Part shown: positions 1 through 8,022 of the stretch, in pieces
Layout: the number at the start of each line of letters is the position of its first letter
Numbering within the stretch: position 1 is the first letter of the stretch
From: an uncultured Bacilli bacterium
Lineage (GTDB): Bacteria; Bacillota_I; Bacilli_A; RF39; UBA660
Reading direction: 5' to 3'
DNA length: 15,140 nucleotides
NCBI GenBank assembly: GCA_948874605.1
Contig: CAQRXS010000019.1
Location: 1-15,140, forward strand
The notes under the pieces: model-generated
Told to the model about the DNA's origin: nothing
What the model saw: only the letters and a program-made list of their open reading frames with translations
Database searches by the model: none
Program-made: the position numbers and the translations under genes

Positions 1-2541
1 AAAACCTTATCAAACATAAACAAAGCATTAAAGTTTAATGTATATATAAAAGTATTTTTCAAAAATGGAACAAGTAAAATATATCATGAATCTGATATTA
101 CCACAGAAGAAAATTTACTAAAAGAGGAGCAATTTAGAAAAGTATTTGATTATTTAAAAGAAATGGCCAATTATCTTACTATAAGTGATATTGTCCAAAC
201 AAACGAGTGTGAAAAAGATAAATGCTTCTTAAAAAAAGTATATGAAAAAGTAAACTTTTTAAGTACGAATTCTGTTTTAAAAAATTATATGAATGGCAAA
301 AAAAGTATAGATCTGCATTTCATAATACAGCATCCTATCTATCCATTTAGCTTTAATTTAAGTCAAAAAAAAGCCATAAAAAATGCATTTGAAAACAATA
401 TTAGTGTGATTGAAGGCCCTCCTGGAACTGGTAAGACACAGACAATATTGAATATTATTTCAAACGCTATTACGAACAAAAAAACAGTAGCCGTTTTATC
501 AAATAATAACAGTGCTACAGATAACATTTTTGAAAAATTAGAAAAACATAATTTATCCTCTCTTTGTGCAAAATTAGGAAAATCGGATAATATTAAGAAA
601 TTTTTGCGAAATCAGAAGAACTTGACATATCCAGAATCATGGGCTATAAATGAAAGTCAAGAAATGAAAATAAGGAAAAAATTATTTGATGCGAATCAGG
701 ATATGGAATACTATTTAAACGAAAAAAATGAAATGGCTGTTTTAAAGCAAGAATTAGAGGATTTAAAATTAGAACAAAAGCATTTTCAAGAAAGTAATCT
801 ATATCAAAAATCAAAAGAAATTAATATTCCAGATTTTGATTCTGAAAAATTACATCAATTTCTTTTGTATTTAAATAGCCAAGAAAATAGAAAAAATTAT
901 TTTAGTAAAAAGGTTCAGATAATATCTCAAATAAAATATAATTTTTTTAACCCAAAACTATATACGTATTCCATAAAAGATATTTTAGATAATATTGAAA
1001 AAAAATATTATAAAAAAAGAATAGAGGAATTAGAAAATATAATAATAGAGAAAGAGAAAAAAATAGAAAGTCTTAATTTAGAAGAAATGTTCACTAATTA
1101 TACGGAATTATCGATGCAAATTCTAAAAAATTATGTTTATAGAAATTATAATAAAAAAAATATATATAATAAAAAAACTGTAAAAAATACTGAAGATTTA
1201 ATACAAGATTACCCTGTAATATTAAGTACAACTTATTCACTACTTAATTGTGTAGATGCAAATTTTATGTTCGACTATATTATTATAGATGAATCTTCAC
1301 AGGTAGATATAGTATCGTCTTTTCCAGCATTATCATTAGCTAAAAATGTTGTCATTGTTGGAGATTCAAAACAGCTTCCTAATATTATTAACAGTTCAAA
1401 GAAAAAAGAATGGAATAACATATTTGCGCGCTACAATTTAGATCAAAAATACAACTATACAGAAAATAGTTTGTTAGAATTAACTAAAAAATTATATGAC
1501 AATGTGCCTACTGTTATTTTAAAAGAACACTATCGCTGTCATCCTAAAATAATAAATTTTTGCAACAAGAAATTTTATGATAACCAGTTAATCATTCTAT
1601 CAAAAAATAGTAATGAAGAACCGATAAAACAATACAAATGCGTAAAAGGAAATCATGCAAGAAAAGATAATAATAGCCAGTATAATGATAGACAAGCCCA
1701 AGTTATAAAAGAGGAAGTCGTTCCACAACAAAAGATAGATATTTATCATGATTCTGTAGGAATTATAACGCCTTACAAAGCTCAAAAAGAATATTTAAAA
1801 GAACTCTTTAGCTGTGACAATCTATCTATAGACACTGTTCATGGCTTTCAAGGAAGAGAAAAAGAAACCATCATTTTTAGTACAGTCGCGAATGAAATAA
1901 CAAAATTTTTAGATAATCCTAATTCAATAAATGTTGCCATTTCTAGAGCAATAAATAAATTATATCTCATCACACCTTTTGAATATAAATCAGACAATAA
2001 TTCAAATATTTCCAACTTGATAAGCTATATTAATTATAATAATTTTGAAGTAATTGAAAGTAAAATAAATTCTGTATTCGATTTATTATATAAAGCAAAC
2101 GAAAAAGAAAGAGAAAAGTTTTTGTTAAGTCATCTACCTTTTTCAAAGTACTATTCAGAAACTCTTATGTATTATAAAATAAAAGAAATATTACAAATAG
2201 ACAGATTTAAAACATATGAGGTTATGGATACAGTATATCCGTTAAGAAAAGTGGTAAAAGATGATAGGCTTTTAACAGAAGAAGAAAAAAAGTTTGTGCG
2301 TTGTAATTCTCATATAGATTTTTTAATATACAATAAATTTGACAAAATGCCTATTTTAGCAATAGAAGTAGATGGGTATAGATTTCATAAAAGAAAAGAA
2401 CAAAGGCTTCGTGATGAGAAAAAAGATAGTATTTTAACAAAATGTAATATAGAATTCTTAAGATTTATGACAAATAATTGCAACGAAAAAGAAAAAATTA
2501 TTAAAAAATTAGACGAAATAATTAAGCGAGACTCTAATTAA
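1..2541 (+). CDS. SF1 (Dna2/NAM7-like) helicase with C-terminal nuclease-like domain, 5'-partial
   Basis: The reading frame is open from base 1 without a stop, so the gene begins upstream; the ATG at 163 is internal and has no ribosome site. Superfamily 1 helicase motifs are present in order: Walker A GPPGTGKT (415-438), motif II DESSQ (from 1288), motif III VGDSKQLP (about 1351-1380), a motif V-like HGFQGREKE (about 1840-1866) and motif VI NVAISRA (1930-1950). A Lys/Glu-rich, probably coiled-coil insert lies between motifs I and II (about 650-1190). The last ~75 residues (from 2311) read HIDFLIY, then AIEVDGYRFH, then RDEKKDSIL, as in the DUF2726/Vsr-like PD-(D/E)XK nuclease fold fused to many such helicases. 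ATP-driven unwinding of DNA or RNA plus a nuclease step is inferred. The gene is more AT-rich than its neighbours, which suggests an accessory or acquired gene. The helicase call is strong, the nuclease call moderate, the biological role unknown. Confidence 0.88.
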   Translation, partial: KTLSNINKALKFNVYIKVFFKNGTSKIYHESDITTEENLLKEEQFRKVFDYLKEMANYLTISDIVQTNECEKDKCFLKKVYEKVNFLSTNSVLKNYMNGKKSIDLHFIIQHPIYPFSFNLSQKKAIKNAFENNISVIEGPPGTGKTQTILNIISNAITNKKTVAVLSNNNSATDNIFEKLEKHNLSSLCAKLGKSDNIKKFLRNQKNLTYPESWAINESQEMKIRKKLFDANQDMEYYLNEKNEMAVLKQELEDLKLEQKHFQESNLYQKSKEINIPDFDSEKLHQFLLYLNSQENRKNYFSKKVQIISQIKYNFFNPKLYTYSIKDILDNIEKKYYKKRIEELENIIIEKEKKIESLNLEEMFTNYTELSMQILKNYVYRNYNKKNIYNKKTVKNTEDLIQDYPVILSTTYSLLNCVDANFMFDYIIIDESSQVDIVSSFPALSLAKNVVIVGDSKQLPNIINSSKKKEWNNIFARYNLDQKYNYTENSLLELTKKLYDNVPTVILKEHYRCHPKIINFCNKKFYDNQLIILSKNSNEEPIKQYKCVKGNHARKDNNSQYNDRQAQVIKEEVVPQQKIDIYHDSVGIITPYKAQKEYLKELFSCDNLSIDTVHGFQGREKETIIFSTVANEITKFLDNPNSINVAISRAINKLYLITPFEYKSDNNSNISNLISYINYNNFEVIESKINSVFDLLYKANEKEREKFLLSHLPFSKYYSETLMYYKIKEILQIDRFKTYEVMDTVYPLRKVVKDDRLLTEEEKKFVRCNSHIDFLIYNKFDKMPILAIEVDGYRFHKRKEQRLRDEKKDSILTKCNIEFLRFMTNNCNEKEKIIKKLDEIIKRDSN

Positions 2542-2598
2542 AAGTTAGAAGTCAAGCGAAAAAGAAGAAATTTACACAAATTTACAAAAAAATAATAT

Positions 2599-2626
2599 TT
2601 GCATCTTGTTTGGAATATGGTATACT
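2599..2626 (+). promoter_or_regulatory. Predicted sigma-A promoter, TG-extended -10, for the HD gene at 2648
   Basis: A -10 hexamer TATACT (2621-2626) is preceded by TG one base away (2618-2619), making an extended -10. A weak -35, TTGCAT (2599-2604), stands 16 bases upstream. Transcription would start near 2633, giving a leader of about 15 bases that already contains the GAGGTGA ribosome site (2637-2643). Confidence 0.6.
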
Positions 2627-2647
2627 AGTATAGTCCGAGGTGAAAAA

Positions 2648-3148
2648 ATGAGTTTAAACGAAACTTGTGAATTTGAATCGATAATAAATGACATAACAAA
2701 TAACGAATTATTTTGCAAATTAAAAAGAGAGCTTCATCATGGAATTAGCCGTTATGAGCATTCCCTAAGAGTTGCCAAAATGACATATATTATTTCTAAG
2801 AAATTTCATCTAGATTATGAAAGAACTACAAGAGCAGCTTTACTACATGATTTTTTCTTAGATGAACAAACAAAGAACTATAATGCTAGAAAAACGCTTC
2901 ACATCCATCCTGAAATTGCGTTAGAAAATGCCAAATTTTATTTTGATTTAGATAAAAAACAGGAGAATATTATTGCAAGCCATATGTTTCCTCTTTGTAA
3001 AGAATTACCAAAATACAAAGAAAGTCTAATCGTTACATTGTCTGATAAGTTGGTTGCAACCCATGAAATGTATCGTTATAAAGCATCTCTAATGCTTGGC
3101 ATTTATATGATTTTCTTATTCAATATGATTGCAATCCAAAAATACTGA
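2648..3148 (+). CDS. HD-domain phosphohydrolase with C-terminal hydrophobic helix
   Basis: A 166-residue protein. I chose ATG 2648 because GAGGTGA (2637-2643) stands just upstream; an in-frame TTG at 2606 lies inside the predicted promoter. HD-superfamily metal ligands can be picked out: H38 (in YEHSLRVA), H67-D68 (LLHDFF), H87 (IHPEIA), H112 (SHMFPL) and D133 (LSDK). The spacing fits a two-metal HD phosphohydrolase of the HDIG type, acting on a nucleotide or another phosphoester; the substrate cannot be told. Residues about 146-163 (LMLGIYMIFLFN and following) are hydrophobic and may anchor the protein to the membrane. It has its own promoter and a likely terminator, so it seems to be a single-gene unit directly in front of the Tad pilus operon. 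Family assignment is good; function is unknown. Confidence 0.82.
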   Translation: MSLNETCEFESIINDITNNELFCKLKRELHHGISRYEHSLRVAKMTYIISKKFHLDYERTTRAALLHDFFLDEQTKNYNARKTLHIHPEIALENAKFYFDLDKKQENIIASHMFPLCKELPKYKESLIVTLSDKLVATHEMYRYKASLMLGIYMIFLFNMIAIQKY

Positions 3149-3157
3149 TATATGAAG

Positions 3158-3186
3158 AAAAAGAATTGTTATGCTTCTTTTTTTTT
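3158..3186 (+). terminator. Weak Rho-independent terminator after the HD gene
   Basis: AAAAAGAA (3158-3165) and TTCTTTTT (3175-3182) can form an 8-bp, mostly A-U stem with a 9-base loop, running into a tract of nine T (3178-3186). It begins ten bases after the HD stop codon. The stem has only one G-C pair, so it would be weak or leaky. Confidence 0.5.
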
Positions 3187-3194
3187 GTTATAAT
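3166..3194 (+). promoter_or_regulatory. Predicted strong promoter of the Tad pilus operon
   Basis: -35 TTGTTA (3166-3171), a 17-base spacer and a perfect -10 TATAAT (3189-3194) with a TG extension (3186-3187). Transcription would start near 3201, leaving about 18 bases before the pilin ATG, including the ribosome site AGGGAAGTG. The -35 lies in the loop of the preceding terminator hairpin and its T tract forms part of the spacer. Confidence 0.75.
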
Positions 3195-3218
3195 AAAAAA
3201 GAATAGGGAAGTGAAATT

Positions 3219-3443
3219 ATGTTAAACAAGCATGGGCAAGCTTTAGTGGAGTATGTATTAATCATTGCAATTATAAGTGTTATTACAGTGAGTATAGTCT
3301 CATATTTTGGAGGATATTTAAAAGACACCATTACAAAAACTTCCTGCGATTTAGTGAGTAAAGTTTATGTAGAAGGAAAAAAGCCAGGGGAAGCAGAATG
3401 TATTACAAAAGAGGAATTTGAACGCCGAAATAAAGGTGAGTGA
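3219..3443 (+). CDS. Flp/TadE-like small pilin (probable major pilin)
   Basis: A 74-residue protein that fits a Flp-type (type IVb/c) prepilin: a short leader MLNKHG, a cleavage site G6|Q7, then QALVEYVLIIAIISVITV with Glu at mature position 5 and Tyr at 6, the Glu-Tyr pair typical of Flp pilins. The hydrophobic helix covers residues about 8-30; a short polar tail follows with two cysteines (C43, C61) that could form a disulfide outside the cell. Mature length is 68 residues, a little longer than many Flp subunits. It is first in the operon, next to the promoter, as expected for the most abundant subunit. Processing needs a TadV/CpaA-type prepilin peptidase, which is not in the window. A minor TadE-like role is the main alternative. 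Confidence 0.8.
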   Translation: MLNKHGQALVEYVLIIAIISVITVSIVSYFGGYLKDTITKTSCDLVSKVYVEGKKPGEAECITKEEFERRNKGE

Positions 3444-3447
3444 CACT

Positions 3448-3798
3448 ATGAACAATAAAAAGGGACAAGCACTAGTAGAATTTGTTATTATTTTGCCAAT
3501 ATTTTTATTTATGTTACTTGCAATTATTGATATTGGAAAAATTGTTTTTCTAAAAAATAGCTTAGAAGGACAAATGACAAATGTCATAGAACTTTATAAA
3601 AATCAAAAAACATTTGAAGATATTGAAAGGGAATTAGCTCGTAATGATTCAGATATTCTTTTGGAAATTAAAAATGAAAATAATGATAAAATTACGTTTT
3701 TATTGAAAAAAAGAATTACAATTGTGACACCAGGTTTATCTCTTATTTTTACTAATCCTTATGATGTAGAAGTGAAAAGGGTGATGTCATATGGATAA
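3448..3798 (+). CDS. TadE-like pseudopilin
   Basis: A 116-residue protein. Start ATG 3448 was chosen because AAAGGTGAG stands just upstream and it gives a proper prepilin leader MNNKKG; an in-frame TTG at 3418 would add ten charged residues. Cleavage at G6|Q7 leaves QALVEFVIILPIFLFMLL, with Glu at mature position 5 and the Pro-containing hydrophobic helix characteristic of TadE-like proteins (residues about 8-30). The remaining ~85 residues are a small charged, soluble domain presumably outside the membrane. TadE-like proteins are minor pilins needed for Flp pilus assembly. It starts four bases after the Flp stop and its 3' end overlaps the next gene by eight bases, so translational coupling is likely. 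Confidence 0.82.
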   Translation: MNNKKGQALVEFVIILPIFLFMLLAIIDIGKIVFLKNSLEGQMTNVIELYKNQKTFEDIERELARNDSDILLEIKNENNDKITFLLKKRITIVTPGLSLIFTNPYDVEVKRVMSYG

Positions 3799-4162
3799 AA
3801 AAGGCCAAACATTAATTATCTTTGTTATCTTAATACCAATTATTATTACGATGATTGCCTTGGTTGTTGATATTGGGCTTATGACTTACGAATTTCAAAG
3901 AGCAAGAGGAATTATTGATGATAGTATTCGTGAGTATTTTACTTCTTATGATACGAATGAAATCAATAAAATGCTGGAGTTAAACGATATTCCGACGATG
4001 AATTTAAAAGTAAATGGGAATATGGAAGAAATGGAAGTTGAATTAAATTATAAAATAGATGCAATATTCGGTAAAATTATTAATTTTTCTGAGTATGAAA
4101 TATCTTTGCATCGTATAGGAAAGAAAAAATCGGAAAAAGTAATTATTTCAAATAAAGAATAG
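3791..4162 (+). CDS. TadE/F/G-like pseudopilin lacking the Glu5 residue
   Basis: A 123-residue protein with an N-terminal leader MDKKG followed by QTLIIFVILIPIIITMIALVV, a single hydrophobic helix (residues about 7-29), and a soluble C-terminal domain of about 90 residues. The layout resembles TadF/TadG-type minor pilins, but the residue at mature position 5 is Ile, not Glu, so it would lack the charge that normally drives N-methylation and subunit packing. The start codon overlaps the end of the TadE-like gene (ATGGATAA, eight bases) and is preceded by AAAGGGTGA. Position in the operon strongly supports a Tad role; whether it is processed as a pilin or stays as a membrane-anchored accessory protein is open. 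Confidence 0.72.
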   Translation: MDKKGQTLIIFVILIPIIITMIALVVDIGLMTYEFQRARGIIDDSIREYFTSYDTNEINKMLELNDIPTMNLKVNGNMEEMEVELNYKIDAIFGKIINFSEYEISLHRIGKKKSEKVIISNKE

Positions 4163-4173
4163 GATGGGGAATT

Positions 4174-4947
4174 ATGAAAAGAAAAAAAATGGGAACAAGC
4201 CTATGTTTATTTTCTGGAAAAGGTGGAGTGGGAAAAACATTTTTAACACTAAATCTTGCCGGAATTTATGCCACAATAGGCAAAAAAGTATTGATATTAG
4301 ATTTAGACTTATCGAGTGGATGTGTTGCTGTTTCATTAAATAAATCTTATGAGAAAACAATATATAACTTTGTAGATGACTATAACAACAATCGTTTTAA
4401 AGATTTTTCTACATATGTCACACATTATAATGAATTCATCGATTTCATTCCAAGCCCCAAAGATCCTAGACAAGCAACCAAAATTGATTCAAAATATATT
4501 GAAATCGCAATTGACAAAGCAATGAACTACTATGATGTTGTTTTAATAGATACAAATCATCAATTGAGTGAGATGAATTTAGTTATTTTAGATACTGTAG
4601 ATTCCATTTTATTTGTCATGCAAAATGATCCAATGGATTTAAAAAATATGAAAAGCTTACTTTCTATTTTTCGCGATTTAGAGAAAACAAATTATAAAAT
4701 TCTTTTAAATAACTCAAGAGATCCATTCAAAAAATATTTTACGCTTTTTGATATGAAAAATGTTTTAAAGGCGAATATTGATTATTCCTTGAGCAATGAA
4801 TTTTATTTAAAAAATGTTGATTCTTATATTATGAATGGCGAGATTATAACGCTTCATCCAAAAGCTGCAAATACATTTAATAAAGATTTTACAGCCTTAA
4901 TGACCATCGCAACAGATATGTTAGAAAGTGGTGAAGAAAATGAGTAA
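4174..4947 (+). CDS. tadZ: TadZ/CpaE-like ParA/MinD-family ATPase
   Basis: A 257-residue P-loop ATPase of the ParA/MinD class. The deviant Walker A is GKGGVGKT at residues 15-22, with the signature lysine at 16. The Walker A' segment LILDLDLSSG covers about 40-49, and Walker B is VVLIDTNHQ in the middle of the protein. In Tad systems this protein (TadZ, CpaE) places the pilus machinery in the cell. The P-loop is almost at the N terminus, so the receiver-like domain found at the front of many CpaE/TadZ proteins is absent. The ribosome site GGATGGGGA stands just upstream, 11 bases after the previous stop. The 3' end overlaps tadA by eight bases. The role is inferred from family plus operon context; the ATPase fold is clear. 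Confidence 0.85.
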   Translation: MKRKKMGTSLCLFSGKGGVGKTFLTLNLAGIYATIGKKVLILDLDLSSGCVAVSLNKSYEKTIYNFVDDYNNNRFKDFSTYVTHYNEFIDFIPSPKDPRQATKIDSKYIEIAIDKAMNYYDVVLIDTNHQLSEMNLVILDTVDSILFVMQNDPMDLKNMKSLLSIFRDLEKTNYKILLNNSRDPFKKYFTLFDMKNVLKANIDYSLSNEFYLKNVDSYIMNGEIITLHPKAANTFNKDFTALMTIATDMLESGEENE

Positions 4948-6277
4948 GACTAGTTTAATTGAAGCTTTTAATATTGAAAGAAAAGCACCAAAATTTAATA
5001 ATATTACGGATTATGAAATATTTGAAGATAAGAAACTATTAGACGATTTAAGAACAAAAATTGTCGAAAACTTAATTGATCAAGAAATGCCTCAAGACAA
5101 ATTATTAAATCAATTTATTAACGATGAAATCGATAAGACCATCGACGGCTACGATTTATCAAATCTAGAACGTAGCCATTTATATAACTTAATTGATAAT
5201 GAAATTAATGGCTATGGACCACTTACAGAGTTACTAAGTGACAAAAATATTACTGAGATTATGGTAAATAGTCCAAAAGAAATCTATATTGAAATTGATG
5301 GCCAAATTATTAAAGATGAGAGTGTTTCTTTTATTAATGATGAACATATAATTCGTACCATCGAGCGAATGATTGGCCCTATGGGAAGAACTATCGATGC
5401 AAGTAATCCTATGGTTGACTCTAGATTAAAAGATGGTTCCCGTATTAATGCGATTATCCCACCGCTTTCCACAACCGGGCCTGTTATTACGATTCGTAAA
5501 TTTAAAGGAGAAATGACTACAGCAGACGATTACATTCGTATTGGATCAATGACTCCATATATGGCAACATTTTTAGAAGCAGCAGTTCGTGGGAAATGTA
5601 ATATTATAGTTTGCGGTGGAACAGGTTCAGGGAAAACAACTCTTTTAAACATTTTAAGTGGATTTATACCAGATGGGGAAAGAATTATTACCATTGAAGA
5701 TGCCGCAGAATTAAAACTAAAAAGTGGGCATGTTATTTCTCTAGAGACACGTGTTACAAATTACGACAATGCAGGTGAAGTTACAATTCATGATTTAGTT
5801 ATTAATGCTCTTCGTATGAGACCAGATCGTATTATCGTTGGAGAAGTTCGTGGTAAAGAAGCTTTCGATATGCTACAAGCTATGAATACAGGTCATGAAG
5901 GATCATTAACAACACTACATGCAAATGGGGCGAAAGATGCATTAAATCGTTTAGAAACAATGGTTTTAATGAGTGGGATTGATATTCCTCTAAAAGCAAT
6001 CCGAGAATACATTGTAAGTGCAATCGATTTAGTTGTAAATATTGACCGTATGAGTGATGGAAAAAGAAAAATTACATCGATTTGTGAGTTACAAAATTTT
6101 GAAAATGGCGAAATTGAATTAAAAGAAATTTTTGCTTTCAAACAAAAAGGACTTACATTAAGCGGGGAAGTAGATGGAGAATATATTTTATACAATGATG
6201 AAGTTCCTAAAGTTTATCGTAAAATAACTGCTCGAGGAATCACCGAAATTGATGAAATGTTTCAAGTAAAAAAATAA
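4940..6277 (+). CDS. tadA: TadA/CpaF secretion ATPase (Tad pilus motor)
   Basis: A 445-residue type II/IV secretion ATPase of the CpaF/TadA group. ATG 4940 is preferred over the GTG codons at 4928 and 4931 because it gives the eight-base ATGAGTAA overlap with tadZ and GGTGAAG stands just before it. Hallmarks, numbered from this start: Walker A GGTGSGKT (226-233), the Asp box TIEDAAEL (from about 251), Walker [10 protein letters not shown] (297-305) and the His box [13 protein letters not shown] (318-330). The N-terminal ~200 residues form the usual all-alpha region and N-terminal domain (including [13 protein letters not shown]). It would act as a cytoplasmic hexamer bound to TadB/TadC and power pilus assembly. 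Length and motifs are normal for the family. Confidence 0.96.
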   Translation: MSKTSLIEAFNIERKAPKFNNITDYEIFEDKKLLDDLRTKIVENLIDQEMPQDKLLNQFINDEIDKTIDGYDLSNLERSHLYNLIDNEINGYGPLTELLSDKNITEIMVNSPKEIYIEIDGQIIKDESVSFINDEHIIRTIERMIGPMGRTIDASNPMVDSRLKDGSRINAIIPPLSTTGPVITIRKFKGEMTTADDYIRIGSMTPYMATFLEAAVRGKCNIIVCGGTGSGKTTLLNILSGFIPDGERIITIEDAAELKLKSGHVISLETRVTNYDNAGEVTIHDLVINALRMRPDRIIVGEVRGKEAFDMLQAMNTGHEGSLTTLHANGAKDALNRLETMVLMSGIDIPLKAIREYIVSAIDLVVNIDRMSDGKRKITSICELQNFENGEIELKEIFAFKQKGLTLSGEVDGEYILYNDEVPKVYRKITARGITEIDEMFQVKK

Positions 6278-6289
6278 GGAGGCGATGAA

Positions 6290-7297
6290 ATGGAAAATTA
6301 TTCTATCCAAATTTTGCTAACACAAGGATTACTTATACTTATCTTATTCTTGCTAATTTTCTATTTACTTCGTCAAAGAAGAATTATACGTTTAGAAAAA
6401 AGATTTGAAGCATTTTCTTTAATAAGTATGAAAGATCAAGAAAAATCAATTTTCGATATGATTCAAGACTTTTTATGGAATATGGTTCATAAATTTGCTA
6501 GATTATTAGAAAAAAGTGTCGTTTTAAAAAAATATAGTCTTCGTTATGAAAAATTTATCGCCTTTGAAAAAAAAGATAAAATTAGAGGGCTAGATTACAT
6601 AGCGATGAAATGTTTACTTGCTATAGGTATCGTTGCACTATATTTTATAACAGCCATGTTTCAAGTCGCAAATATTAAAGCAATTGTTGCCTTGCTAATA
6701 TTTTTGTTAGGTTTTTTCTTACCAGATATTTTTTTGCAAATTGCATACCAAAAGAAAAGAAAGAAAGTGGAAGAAGATTTATTGAAAGCCATTATCATGA
6801 TGAATAATAGCTTTAAATCTGGAAGAAATATTATGCAAGCAGTCGAAATTGTTAAAAATGAGTTAGACGGACCAATTAGTGATGAATTTAAAAAAATTTA
6901 TTTAGATATGACATATGGTCTTAGTATTGAAGTTGTTTTTGATCGTTTTTATAATCGGGTGAAATTAGAAGATGCCAAGTATATTACAAGTTCTCTAACC
7001 CTTTTAAATAAAACTGGAGGGAATATTGTAAGAGTATTTGGAACCATTGAACGTTCCTTCTTCGATAAAAAGAAATTAATGCAAGAAATGCAAAGTCTTA
7101 CAAGTGCATCTTTATTTGTTTTTCGAGTTTTATGTGTCTTGCCATTTCTATTTATTATACTTATATATTTACTAAATCCTACTTATTTTGAACCAATTTT
7201 CACAACAAATCTTGGTAGAGTAATGCTCCTAGTTACGATAGGAATTTATGCTTTATATATTTTTGTAATCAAAAAAGTATTAGAGGTGAGAATATAA
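6290..7297 (+). CDS. tadB: TadB-like inner-membrane platform protein (T2SSF domain)
   Basis: A 335-residue membrane protein 12 bases after tadA, with a near-perfect ribosome site AGGAGG. Hydrophobic segments lie at residues about 8-27, 104-123, 129-150, 272-295 and 309-330. The stretch from about 160 to 262 (EEDLLKAIIMMNNSFKSGRN, DEFKKIYLDM, LTLLNKTGGNIVRVF) matches the cytoplasmic T2SSF/GspF fold common to TadB and TadC. TadB forms the membrane base on which the TadA motor acts. The stop codon overlaps the tadC start by one base (TAATG), so the two partners are probably translationally coupled. Confidence 0.92.
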   Translation: MENYSIQILLTQGLLILILFLLIFYLLRQRRIIRLEKRFEAFSLISMKDQEKSIFDMIQDFLWNMVHKFARLLEKSVVLKKYSLRYEKFIAFEKKDKIRGLDYIAMKCLLAIGIVALYFITAMFQVANIKAIVALLIFLLGFFLPDIFLQIAYQKKRKKVEEDLLKAIIMMNNSFKSGRNIMQAVEIVKNELDGPISDEFKKIYLDMTYGLSIEVVFDRFYNRVKLEDAKYITSSLTLLNKTGGNIVRVFGTIERSFFDKKKLMQEMQSLTSASLFVFRVLCVLPFLFIILIYLLNPTYFEPIFTTNLGRVMLLVTIGIYALYIFVIKKVLEVRI

Positions 7298-7998
7298 TGA
7301 AAGAAAAAAGTTTAGTAAGACGAATTTATTTAGAAAGTACGATAAGAAAAATAGAAAAAAAGATAAAACTTTTGGGAATTCATTGTAAATATAATGCGAT
7401 TGATTTATTAAATTATCGTTTAATTAGTTGTTTATTTATTTTTTTGATTTTCCTAATTTTTAATAAAAATGGTTATATTTTAGCTCCCATCTCTGTCATT
7501 ATTCTTCATTTTTTATCCGAATATTTGATTCTTGATTTACCGATTCAAAAGCGTTGTAAGAAATTAGAAGAAGAAGCTGTATTCTTTTTTGAAGTTTTGT
7601 CTTTAACTTTAGAAAGTGGGAGAAATCTAACACTTGCTCTTACAATAACAGCCAAAAATATTCAAAGTGAATTATCAGATGAATTTCAAAAGTCTTTAAA
7701 TGAAATGAATTTAGGAAAAAGTTTTGCGGAAGCCATCCAAGATATGAAAGCAAGAATCCCTAGTGATACAATTAACAATGCTCTTTTAAATATCGTACAA
7801 GCGAGTGTATTTGGGAACAACATTGGGGAGTCTTTAAACAATCAATTAGATTTCTTAAGAGATAAGAGATTATTAGAAGTAAAAAGTGAAATTGGCAAAT
7901 TACCAACAAAAATTAGTATTATTTCTGTAGTCTTTTTTATCCCAATTATTTTACTTGTGATTCTATCTCCAGTGTTTATAGATTTTGTGCTAAAATAA
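7297..7998 (+). CDS. tadC: TadC-like inner-membrane platform protein (T2SSF domain)
   Basis: A 233-residue protein starting inside the tadB stop codon (TAATG) with AGAGGTGAG just upstream. Its T2SSF region reads EEEAVFFFEVLSLTLESGRN, LSDEFQKSLNEM and VQASVFGNNIGESLNNQ, clearly parallel to TadB. Hydrophobic segments lie near residues 43-57, 60-80 and 204-230. It is shorter than many TadC proteins (around 300 residues), mainly for lack of an extended N-terminal region. It is expected to pair with TadB as the TadA docking platform. It is the last core Tad assembly gene in the operon; the next gene is an HD hydrolase 24 bases downstream. Confidence 0.9.
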   Translation: MKEKSLVRRIYLESTIRKIEKKIKLLGIHCKYNAIDLLNYRLISCLFIFLIFLIFNKNGYILAPISVIILHFLSEYLILDLPIQKRCKKLEEEAVFFFEVLSLTLESGRNLTLALTITAKNIQSELSDEFQKSLNEMNLGKSFAEAIQDMKARIPSDTINNALLNIVQASVFGNNIGESLNNQLDFLRDKRLLEVKSEIGKLPTKISIISVVFFIPIILLVILSPVFIDFVLK

Positions 7999-8022
7999 TC
8001 AAAAGGAAACGGAGAGTATTGA

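Noticed and set aside
163..165. ATG at 163 as the start of the helicase gene.
   Set aside because: The frame is open all the way to base 1 with protein-like sequence and no ribosome site precedes this ATG, so the gene starts outside the window.
3146..3200. Reading TGA as Trp (Mycoplasma-type code), which would extend the HD protein by about 16 residues.
   Set aside because: Other genes (3219, 9908) also end at TGA where a new gene or terminator follows, TGG is used for Trp, and the extension would run through the promoter and T tract.
5893..6195. A 100-residue minus-strand reading frame opposite tadA, and similar ones opposite ruvA, ruvB and queA.
   Set aside because: They are antisense to strongly conserved coding sequence, lack ribosome sites and family features.
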